Below, one piece after another: positions 14,901 to 25,330 of a stretch of DNA of 64,000 nucleotides. Position numbers and translations under genes: made by a program. Below the pieces are notes generated by a model. That model was not told the origin of the DNA and made no database searches. It saw only the letters and a program-made list of their open reading frames with translations. Numbering within the stretch: position 1 is the first letter of the stretch; each line of letters begins with the position of its first letter. The DNA is from Sipunculus nudus. Its lineage: Eukaryota; Annelida; Sipuncula; Golfingiida; Sipunculidae. The stretch lies in assembly GCA_026874595.1 (NCBI GenBank), contig CM049307.1, positions 37,924,862-37,988,861 on the forward strand, read 5' to 3'.

Positions 14901-16688
14901 TATCATTCAAGGAACAATATACAATCCAAAGAATATCGTACGATCCAAGAACATAATACAATCCAAAGAACACAATACAATCCAAGGACATAAAACAATC
15001 CAAGGGAAATAATACAGTCCAACAAACATAATACAACCCAAGGAACATAATACAATACAAGGACATAAAGCAATCCAAGGGCAAATATAACCCGAGAACT
15101 TAATATAAACAAAGGTTATAAAACAAACCAAGGACATAAAACAATCCAAGGACATATACCAATCCAAGGAAAAACATTACACAAGAACTTAATACAATCC
15201 AAGGACATGATTCAATTAAAGGTATAATATAATCCAAGCAACATAATAAAATCGAAAAACATATTATAATCCAAGGACAAAATACAACCCAATGACATAA
15301 TACAATCCAAGAACATAATATCATTCAAGGAACAATATACAATCCAAAGAATATCGTACGATCCAAGAACATAATACAATCCAAAGAACACAATACAATC
15401 CAAGGACATAAAACAATCCAAGGGAAATAATACAGTCCAACGAACATAATACAACCCAAGGAACATAATACAATACAAGGACATAAAGCAATCCAAGGGC
15501 AAATATAACCCGAGAACTTAATATAAACCAAGGACATAAAACAATTCAAGGACATAACACAATCCAAGGACATATACCAATCCAAGGAAAAAACATTACA
15601 CAAGAACTTAATACAATCCAAGGGATATAATAACATCAAAGAGATATAATACAATCCAAGGAACATAATACATTCTACGGACAATATAATCAAAGGATAT
15701 AATAAAATCATAGGGGCACAATGCAATCAAGGGAACATAATACAATCCGAGGATTTAATACAATCCAAGACATTATACAACCCAGGGACACAATAAATTT
15801 CAAGGACGTAGTACACTCCAACGAACATAATACAATCCAAGGACATAAAGCAATACAAAGGCATAATATAATAAAAGGAATATAATACAATCCAAGGACT
15901 TCAAGCGATTCAAGGTCACAACATAATCCAGGATCTCAATACAATCCAAGGACATAATACATTCCAAGTAATATACATGTAATATAATTAAAGAGACATA
16001 ATACAATCCAACGAACACAATACAACCCAAGAAACATAATACAATCTAAGGGACATACATTCCAAAGAATATAGTACCATCTAAGGACATAATACAATCC
16101 AAAGACATAATACAATCCGAAGGATATAATACCATTCAAGGAAATAATACAATCCTACGAACACTATAAAGTTAAAGGGACATAATACAATCCAAGGGAC
16201 ATTAATCAATCCACGGACATGATACAATCCAAAGTATTCAAGAAATTCCAAGGGACATAATACGATCAAGGAGACGTAATACAATCCGAGCATAATACAT
16301 TCCACGGACAATATAATCAAAGGATATAATAAAATCAAAGGGACATAGTGCAATCCAAGGAACATAATACAAGCCGAGGATTTAATACAATCCAAGGACA
16401 TAATACGACCCGAGGAACATAAAACAATCCAAGGACATGATACAATCCAAAAGACAAAAGACAGTCCAAGGACACAATAAATTCCAAGGACGTAATACAA
16501 TCCAAAGAAAACAATAAAATCCAAGGACATAAAGCAATCCAAAGGCATAATATAATCTTAGAAACACAAAACAGTCCAAGGACATAAAGCAATCCAAAGT
16601 CATAATATAATCCAAGAACTTAATACAATCCAAGGACATAATACAATCCAAGGAACATAATATAATTAAAGAGACATGATACGATCAT
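11930..16688. repeat. 4.8-kb satellite array, ~19-bp monomer
   Basis: Throughout the block a monomer close to ACATAATACAATCCAAGGA repeats head to tail, with 1-3 nt length and base variants such as ATCAAAGG, ATCCAACGA and ATCCAAGAA. At ~19 bp per unit the array holds roughly 250 monomers. Because the period is not a multiple of three and stop codons are rare in some frames, the minus strand shows many spurious ORFs rich in LDCIMSL and LGLYYV. These are not genes. Local secondary duplications occur, for example near 12,110-12,240 against 12,655-12,780, and a ~124-bp period near 12,985-13,200. There are no unique spacers, so this is not a CRISPR-like array. Confidence 0.95.
14225..15520. repeat. 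418-bp higher-order repeat within the satellite
   Basis: The marker AAGCAATC(G/C)AAGGGC recurs at 14,230, 14,650 (as AAGCAGTCGAAGGGC), 15,068 and 15,486, a period of 418-420 bp. Units two and three differ at only a few positions, while adjacent 19-bp monomers differ much more. This is the hallmark of a recently amplified higher-order repeat. The fourth unit diverges after about 15,520. Confidence 0.9.
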
Positions 16689-19600
16689 TTTTCCGCAGAT
16701 CCTTGATTTAAAATAATAACTGAAGCCGATGACAGTATACCGCTGACTGATTTCACGATTACGATATATGATACATGAGCTGACATATTTTTATTAGATG
16801 TTCAATATGACTTGAGTCTGTTTAATAAATTAAATATGTGGTTTAGCAAAGTACCTGGGACCTATAAGCCTACTCATATTAAATATTAGGTCGAATTTTG
16901 CTCCCTCTGAATTTTCGCTTCAAAATCGATGAAGTTTATACGCCGAAAGAAGTGGGCCTAAATACAGTTGTTACAATTAACCATAACGGTTACCATAGTA
17001 ACAAATAGATAATCCTGTGCTATGTCGCCTAGCTGACTCATGTCACCTTATTGCAACAGACCCCTGGAGATCTATATATATATATACATTCAACAAATTA
17101 ATTTTATTGCAAAAGGCTTAGTAAGATCTTTCAGCTGTGAAATGTCACAGCTGATCAAGTATTTAGGCATATCATTTTGCACGGTTACTTTATTGATCAA
17201 TCAGAAAATAGACAATCAACATAGATATATAGTATACCTAAATTTTGCTAATATATGCTCAAATACATTTAATGTGGAAATGTGGTATAATTTATTTCAA
17301 ACAATGTACGTTAATACTTCGTAACATCTGCTATTTGTGAGTTATTGAAAAAAATAAGTGTTAATCCTATTACAGTAATTAGTTAGTTAATTAACAATTA
17401 TCTCTTGGGATGTTTTAGAATTTCATCTCTAGACCTTTGTTACAAGAAAACCATTTCTGTTGCAATTTGTTCCGGGTTTGGCTTAAAAATCAAGTAAAAT
17501 GACTTGACTTATATGAGCCAGATACAGGAGACCTATTTCACTAGGAAGCAATATAAAATGTATACCTATCTACACAATTTAAAATATACTTTAAGTGAGC
17601 AAATTTGCCGACACAGTTTCCTTCAGACATTATACCGATGGACAAGTTGTGGCATTCCTGAATTTGTGTAAATAGTTTGCACAATAATCACTAGATGTCG
17701 CTAAAGCACGGGCGGAGTAGAAATGTGTTATCACGAACAATCCTTCTGTATTCCTCAGATTTCTTTAAACACAATATGCCCAATCTGGTCATTCTGCCAA
17801 TACACAAATTGCCCACATTTTAATATTTTAAGAACAAGAGTAAGATTTTCACACAAAAATATCACTTGAATGTTGTTCAGCTTAAAGGTATTGCAGAACA
17901 CCACAGAAGAAAAATAAGCCTGTAGCCTATATACTTATGTCGCTGATACAATTACTCCGGTTTCTATAATTATCAGCTTTAGTTCCAATATTTTTGCATT
18001 GGTGGTTACGGTTTAGGTTGAATTATGCTTTTTAAAAGATTTTATAGAGGTAATCCATTGTTTTAATTCCGACTGCACTAATTCTTAGCGGAAGCATGTG
18101 TAGCCCTATTTGTAGCTCCATCTCAGTTTGGGAGTACCTGATAAGGCAGTAACACTCGCTTCCTGCATTTCGTTATATATCTTGGTGTAAGGCTGGTGTC
18201 ATCCAGGCCCGGTGTCTTCCGAACCTGCTTTTATTCCGTTTGTAATCAATCCCATATCAAGTATAAGTTTCCGGCACCTGGCAAAACGGCACACTGAACT
18301 GGCAGTACCAATTAATGCCGTGTAGTCTGCCGGAAATCACGGGAAAATGAAGGTGTAAACCTAAAATTGCAGTTTCTGATGATTCACCAATTATGATGAT
18401 ATTATGGTGGTATTATGATAGGTAGACTTCAGCAAGTTATGGATATTCTCCTGTAGAAACTCCTGTACTGTGACTGCGATCTCAATTTAAGTTCCTTTTA
18501 ATATTTTAAAGGGGAGTGTTCTTTTTTTGCGCATATCTGCTTTGTGGGCTCCCAGTACCCGGGCGGAATGTGACTATCCGTCCGAACAGCAAAGTCCGAA
18601 TATTCATTTAACCGATTTTACACCCAGGCCACACAGAAAAGCCTTCGTTGATATGTTGCAATAACTGGTACCTCCCCTTGCCTCGAACATTAAAAGAATA
18701 TACCATAAAAGCTATCACTGGAAGTAGAAAAAACTTTGTGTTGTTCAGATGCACCATTTCAAACCAAGTATAATCTTTGTGTCCTTCCTGCAATCTGACA
18801 AATATCAATTAATTATTATCTCAGTTGTCTGGACTGGTAGATAAAAATATAAATTCGCCCTTTTCCCCAGTATTTCTTCGTACATTTTTTTTCAGTGTTC
18901 TAAGGTACACTGAATTATACATGATTCTGGTATAAAATGGTTTAATTCTTCTATTTTGATATTTAAGTGATACATTTTGAAGTTATTTTGTGTAATTCCA
19001 TTTTAATTCATTCAAATGCTGTCATATTTCATCTTCAACAAATTCCCACGCCGCGCCATTACCAGTCATGTCTGTCAATGTCGGCAGATGGCGCTTTGAA
19101 CCATGAGGCCGAATGGATCGTTAACTCCGCTCGGTACTCTTTACATCAAAACAATATTTAATATTCGGGCAAATAAAAGTGAGTGCATGTAAACGGAAGT
19201 ACACGAAGACATGACTGATGCCTGATGGTGTTGTTAGAAGACTGTTGATGTGAATGTAATTTTGAGCAATAACCAGGTGAGATCAGGGTCCTGGCCGCTT
19301 ATGTTCTTAAAAACTCAGAAGCGCTGCCTGTTAACATCGGTTAGGATTTGGTTTGAGTGATGGACGCGGTCACATTAATGCGTTACTGTACTAACATGAC
19401 AACACTGTTCAGCAAATTTAAAACTGCTGGCAGTCCTGTTTTGTTAAATTACAAACCACATTTGTGCTTTAGTCAAAGAGTAACCATGGTAACCATTGTG
19501 ATGTCATGAGCTTGTTCAGTGATGATCCTGTGACTTTCAGTATTACTACTAATAATTTGAAATTAATTCTTTAACTAACGTTAGATATCTGCATTTCAAG

Positions 19601-20359
19601 GACTACAAGCCTCCCCCATGTTTGCATTCACTAATTTAGCCCATATATATTATATGCCCAGGTTCATTCTTGCATTATTAATTGAACATTTTGTGAATAT
19701 TCATTGATGACATTCCTGAAACCATTCCATGTGCTGGATCCACACAATTCTTAAACCTTCTGCATTGACTCATTCTGGAAATGCCCTGAACATTTCATAA
19801 GATACCATTGATGATTGCATGAATGATAATGTGAACAAACATATAGACGGGGAAGATACATACCCTCCAGGTGTTAATGATTGTTGCTTGTGGATGGTCT
19901 GTTCCTGCAGTAAAATACTTCTGAGTGTGTTCAGAATCTGGTCTAGGTTTATGGATGTGCAAAATTTAAGACACCATCTCTGCTTTTTCTTCATGTTGAC
20001 TTCCCTGCTATCATACCATTTATGAATGAATATCAAGAATCATCTAATTAATCAAACCAGCAGCCTCATATTCTAACCATCAAGTAACTCAGCTATGGGA
20101 GAGGAAATACTGAATGGGGTGATTTATTTTTTATCTTTAGTTGTTCAGTGCTGTCCACTGAGTAACCACAGAACTATTTCATTGTTTTTACATTAATTTA
20201 ACATGTAACACAAGGTAGGGGCTACTGTCCCAACATACTTGCTCTTTCAGGTAATCCAGGTTCCTGAGCTAAATTGTCCATGAAATGACCAGGTATAAGT
20301 ATTGGGAGAAACAAAATGCCCTTCCAATCAATGTGCTGAATTTAATAGTTTTCAGCTCA
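16689..20359. other. Non-coding region upstream of the Josephin gene
   Basis: I recognise no protein-coding exon. CpG-containing sequence near 19,050-19,140 is followed by CAATAACCAG^GTGAGATC (junction near 19,275), a good splice-donor match. It could end a non-coding first exon of the Josephin gene, whose coding exon has an acceptor-like TATTCCAG at 22,319-22,326. That link is a guess. Confidence 0.4.
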
Positions 20360-20990
20360 GCTGACTAAAAGTCATCTGAGCTATAGGCGTGGTCTATTGT
20401 TTGTCGTTCGTCCGTCTGTCTGTCTGTCCGTAGATGTGGCATGTTTTGAAACCGTAAGACCTAGGAATCCAAAATTCGGCTTAATGTTAGATGTCCCCAA
20501 GATATCCTACCAAGCCGAAAACTGGGTCTTTGCGACTTTGTTCCTTTGAAAAATTAAGGAAAAACCTCAATTTTTTTAAAAACCTATTTTCACACTTCAG
20601 GACTGCCTAATATCAAAACCACTCATCTGTTTTCCTCATATTTACAATAAATATTCCTCTATATAGTTCTTATGTACATGCCAGAAGTTAAGTCTGTTAA
20701 GTATAATTTCTATAAGTTATGGGCCCAAACATAATGGACTTTGTAAAAAATCAGGAAAAATATTTACTCACTTAACATGAAAAATTTTGAAACTAGAGTC
20801 TATTTTCCCAAGTATATAATTATGTTTAATTAAGATTCAATTGTTTACCCAAAATTAGATCTGAATTTTGTAAATTTTTTAAGTTAAGTTAAAGTTTTAT
20901 TAGCATAAAAATAAATCAGTCCCTTTAATTTTGCCCAACTTTGACCATGGCATGTTTTTTTCTTGTAAGTACCATTGATTTAATTTTCAC
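20360..20990. mobile_element. Dispersed non-autonomous element, copy 1 (inverted relative to 40.3-40.9 kb)
   Basis: The segment begins CAGCTCAGCTGACTAAAAGTC and passes through a GTCCGTCTGTCTGTCTGTCC tract. It ends near CTTTGACCATGGCATG followed by TTTTTTTCTTGTAAGTACCATTG. The reverse complement of 40,275-40,905 shows the same blocks in the same order, including TTATGGGCCCAAA and the ATCAAAACCACTCATCTG region. No ORF is present. I cannot assign the superfamily. Confidence 0.75.
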
Positions 20991-22326
20991 AGCATGTAAA
21001 CATTTAATTTGTTTAAATCTGAAATTTGAAAATAAAAGCTTGAAAATGAGGCTAGTTATTGATTTTTTTCTTGAGGCTCTATTGTAGTCATTTGCTTTGA
21101 TTACAGATTACAGATGCAGGGTCCCACTCCAGGTCACTGGAAGTCAGCTATGCCAGGGTTTCTGATTTGTTACAGTCACTTGGGGAGATCCCCTGCTGCG
21201 ACAGGTGTACAGTTATTCTCATATCACCACACCGATCCCCACACCCCATCCCACCAAGTGTTATGCAGTAATTGTTATTTTTGTTTTCACTGTGTCTCCT
21301 TAATTGTAATGCTGTTTCCACTCCAATATACAAAAACTTTCCTTGTAAAAGTAATTCAAGGTGTAATCCAGAAGATGCCATGTTGTGTTAATGTAGCACT
21401 TTTAAAGGAATCAATTTTCTTTTAAATGATTTTAACAAATATAATTAAACCCATCAGTATGCTTAAATTTATAAATTATGAAGCACATGATGGATAAATC
21501 AAGACAATTTAAAATTGTGAATTCTAAATCAAGTATAATTTTTAGAGATTTATTGTTTTGCAGATTTAAAAGATATATGTTTGTGGTAAAAAATAAACAT
21601 TTGTATGCATGATGTGGAGTTATCTGACAAGATTGAGATTTATGATGATGCAATTGATAATTATGAATCAACTTTAATATTCAGATATATATGTTATATT
21701 GGAAATGTATAGAAATATAAACTTATAAAAAAAAATTGATGTGATAAAAAAACGAGGATCTAATACAAACATTTGTTCAATATTTTCCTGCCTCAGCAGA
21801 ATTGGAGATCAGGCTTTGTTTGCCCTGTATGTATGTTGTTACTTAGTTATATTTCAACTGTATACATTTCATAAAATAAAAAAAAATGATATATGTAATA
21901 ATATATATTATACAAAAAAATAGATTCAATTGAAAAAATGTGTAAACTACTGAAATGTCAACAGTTAATCAAAAAGCCAACTAATGATCATGGTAATAGT
22001 ACAGATCATTTGTTCATAAACTGCTCAAATGCTTCAGTTTCAACATTAGGAAACACATGGTCAGGTCATCAATACAAACCAATCATATAAACCAACCATG
22101 GCCTATATTTACTCTTCCTCTTACACGTTATCTCTAATTTGATATTATTTTAGATTTTTCCCTTCAAGGTCAACTTCAGCTGAGCACAGTGACCCATGGG
22201 TCCCTTGTTTGGTAGTATTATCAAGGAAACAGAAATGTATATGACACCCATTTAGCATGTTTTAAAAGTAGACTGGAGTCTGAACATGTATCTTTGGCTT
22301 ATATCATAGTTGTCGTTTTATTCCAG

Positions 22327-22510
22327 ACGTGGAGGTCTGTAGAAATCAGGACTACAACAAGCGTATGGTTGTTCTGATGTGACAGTGCCTGTCATCTTTC
22401 TTCAGTGTATTGTGGACAAGCAAAACAAAAGAAGCAGAGAGCAAGAGACTTTAACACCAGCTTGTGTCACTCTGGCTGCTGATGCGATGGAGTGAATGGG
22501 ATAAGAGAGG
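22327..22510 (+). other. Probable 5' UTR of the Josephin gene
   Basis: A pyrimidine-rich TTTATTCCAG ends at 22,326, a plausible acceptor for a 5' UTR exon. An in-frame TAA lies just before the chosen ATG (TGGGATAAGAGAGGATG), so the coding ORF cannot extend further upstream in this exon. Confidence 0.45.
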
Positions 22511-25330
22511 ATGAAGCCACGAGTTGCACTAAATGATCATCAAACCATGTCATGTATGAAGACGGAGAGCCACACAGTGGGTACAGAGGTGGAGGGGTTG
22601 TACCACGAGAAACAAGTCAAGGAGCTTTGTGCCCTGCATGCACTTAATAACCTGTTCCAACAGAAACAGGCTTTCACCAAAAAGGATTTTGATGCAATAT
22701 GTCTCAGGTAGGCTGCTTCTGGTCAGCTTTATCCATCTGTCTGTCTGTGAATGTTTTCATATGCAAAGAAATATCTTAATATCCCCGATGGTTTTCATTT
22801 CTAATCAACCTGGACTATTTTTTTATATATGCTTACCTAACTTGTTTTGTTCTTACTTGATTTTCTTTATTGATTACTTTTAAAATTTTATAAACTTTAA
22901 CGTTCATGTACACAGGTATTCATACGCTCCCGAGGCAGCGGAAATCTTGTGCTTCTAAAGAAGCAACCGATTTTCATGCTGCTAGCTTTGAACATTTATG
23001 ATATATTTAGACACCAGGTGGCGGTTTGTTGTCCGCTGAAAAAAACGTGCGTATGATGTGACAAGCCCATAGCTGCGCTTCAAGCGCCGTTTGATGACAG
23101 TTTACAGTCGAATTTTAATTGCTCCCTCTGCATTCTCGTATCATCGATGGATTCGATTCTGACAGTATGACTGTGTTAGCGTTGCCATGCATCTGTTGTC
23201 TGCAGAACTGAAACCAGCTAGCGAGGTGTGCATGCAGCCTTTGTTGTTGGGTTTCGTTTGAATTACAGCTCACCGGCCGGGCATCCTATGTGCCCAAGGC
23301 CCTATGCAAACCGTGTCTGGGGCAATTCTCTCTGAGCCTGTGGCCTGTTCAGACGTTTACCGGGGCTATGAGCTGTCACTCAAAATGAAATTAACATGAT
23401 TGGCTCCGTGTATTCCTCGCTTGGCTGTGTCTTCCAGCACAAGGTCTCATCTGATTGGGCAAAAATACAGTGCTCCCCTCTGGTGTAGCAATCCAGGATA
23501 TTAGGTCATAAAAAACAGCGCTTACCATATAGGTAGTAGGCCTATAGTTAAAGCGCTGTGTTAAGAGCATAAGGTATTCATAGTTTTGTGTTGTTTTACC
23601 TACACACATTTTTAAGTTTTAAATGAAATTTAAAATTTTGTATTGACTCAAAATTCAGTTTTATGCAAAATAGAAAAATGGTAGAGGAAAGACAAAAAAA
23701 TGGTTTTTAGATATTGTAATTTAGTTTGATATCAGCCCAGAAAACAATGGTTTCCTGTTACTGGGTGCTTAAAATAGTTATTACCAATAAAATAAGAATA
23801 AAAACATTATTTTAAATGTCAAATGAAAATTAATGATTTAAAAAAAAAATAATACCTTCAGAAAAGAAACACTGTACCAGGTTTAAAATGATGTATAGTA
23901 TATACAGTCTAATATGAATTTTAAATGTTTTGAATGATATTAGATGCACAGATGTTTGCCATGAATGGTACATGCATGATACTCATATGGCCAACAAGGT
24001 TTAAAAATGTATTTGTCACAGTGTGATAATTAAGTTACATGCATGTTGTTTACAAACACATTTTTAACCTTTACATCTGGGAAGTTTATCAGAAAAAAAA
24101 AATCAAATGTAAATTGAAACTTTGCATGTTAGTGTGCATTATGCCATTGTATAAACTATTAACAGTTTTATATATAACAGGAAAGTTAACATTTCAGGTT
24201 GTCTCCAAACAAGTTTTTGAATCCACATCGCAGTATCCTGGGTCTGGGGAACTATGACGTCAATGTGATAATGGCAGCTCTACAAGACAAGCAATGTGAT
24301 ACCATCTGGTTCGACAAGAGAAAGTATGACACTGTTTAAACAATGATTTTAACCAAACCTCTGGTGTATATATATTAAAAAATATGTTTCAAAAATTTCC
24401 AGAAATGTCCAGAGCATATATAAATTCACTTATATTTGGAAAATTTATGTATTTAGAATGGGTCAAAATGTTTTTGGATAATAAATTTGAGAGAGTAATT
24501 AATCGTTTTTATGATAATGGTGAATTGTTTGACTGGCACCACCCAAAGTGTGATGTGGCTCCATTTCAAATTAAATGTCTAGGAATTTTAAATGTAATAT
24601 TCTCTATAGCACAAGATTCTTAACTGTGTGTGAGACTCCATCCAATCAGATCTGTGTTGTCAAATATATGCACTTATCCAGCAACATACAAATGTGTTGT
24701 AAAATTTTATTTTAATTGATACCATTAGAGACAGAGTTTGAAATAGGAATACAATTGTGGGAAAAAGCAGGTTAGTCCAAAATCTTGCAAAAGAATTCTT
24801 ATCAGTTTTGATATAAAGACCCCTGAATTTAACAGAAATAATATAGATGGTATACCTTAAGAAATACATTTAATTTTCAGTTTTTGGGAGAGATTTTTAT
24901 ATATATCATATAGATTGGGTCTGTCTAATCCTTTTTATTAACATTAGTGTATGTGACATGTAAAATACATGTATTGTTAAATGTCTTTTTATTTCAAACT
25001 TAATTCAGTGTGTGATATTTTACTTTCAGAGACCTCAAGTCCCTTGTGCTTGAGAACATTAAAGGTTTCATCTTGAACATCCCATCGGAAATGAGATTTG
25101 GGGTTGTGAGGTTACCAATTCCACGAAAGCACTGGATATGTATCCGCTGTATAAACGGGCAATATTACAATTTTGATTCCAAGCTTGACTCTCCAGAGCT
25201 CATTGGGAAACCAGCTGATGTTATAAGTTACCTCCAGAGGGAGCTGCAGTCAAAAGAGAAGGAACTCTTATTGGTTGTTGATAAGGCGGTGTCTGATGCA
25301 GCGTCATGGCAACAAGATGCAACAAAATAG
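22511..25330 (+). CDS. JOSD: Josephin-domain deubiquitinase (JOSD1/JOSD2-like), three coding exons
   Basis: Cysteine protease of the Machado-Joseph (Josephin) family, which cleaves ubiquitin from proteins. Exons are 22,511-22,707, 24,198-24,323 and 25,030-25,330. The junctions CTCAG^GTAGGC / TTTCAG^GTTG and GAGAAA^GTATG / TTTCAG^AGAC keep the frame and give 207 residues, near the usual 188-202 for JOSD1/2. The catalytic Cys is C40 in [10 protein letters not shown]. The catalytic His is H142 in RKHWICIR. The third residue is D157 in YYNFDSKL, where ataxin-3 has Asn and JOSD proteins have Asp. [15 protein letters not shown] block lies at about 82-95. The protein ends soon after the Josephin core, with no ubiquitin-interacting motifs, so it is not ataxin-3. 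The start is supported by an upstream in-frame stop; M13 or M16 are alternatives. Whether it is closer to JOSD1 or JOSD2 cannot be settled by eye. Confidence 0.93.
22708..24197 (+). other. Josephin gene intron 1
   Basis: This 1.49-kb intron starts GTAGGC and ends TTTCAG. It contains the inverted copy B of the 650-690 bp TIR element at 22,923-23,571. I see no exon-like sequence in the rest. Confidence 0.85.
22923..23571. mobile_element. Non-autonomous TIR DNA transposon, copy B (649 bp)
   Basis: The element starts TACGCTCCCGAGGCAGCGG and ends with the complement of TATGCTCTTAACACAGCGC. It is flanked by an exact 9-bp target-site duplication AGGTATTCA (22,914-22,922 and 23,572-23,580). It is the reverse complement of copy A at 10,137-10,830. 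Shared landmarks include GTGCTTCTAAAGAAGC and the CCAATCAGATGAGACC region. No transposase is encoded. It sits in intron 1 of the Josephin gene. Confidence 0.85.
24324..25029 (+). other. Josephin gene intron 2
   Basis: This 706-bp intron begins GTATGACAC and ends TTTACTTTCAG. A 79-codon ORF inside it (24,384-24,623, plus strand) matches no family I recognise and has no splice context, so I do not call it a gene. Confidence 0.85.

Noticed and set aside
11798-16651. Many minus-strand ORFs of 60-163 codons
   Set aside because: They lie wholly in the 19-bp satellite, occur in several frames together and encode only low-complexity LDCIMSL-like repeats.
11930-16688. CRISPR-like direct repeats
   Set aside because: There are no unique spacers of constant length, monomers are contiguous, and the DNA is eukaryotic.
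21114-21425. 103-codon plus-strand ORF upstream of the Josephin gene
   Set aside because: No family resemblance; an opposite-strand ORF covers the same DNA; no splice context links it to the gene.
24384-24623. 79-codon plus-strand ORF in the Josephin intron 2
   Set aside because: It matches no family I recognise, has no splice signals, and the flanking exons already join in phase.
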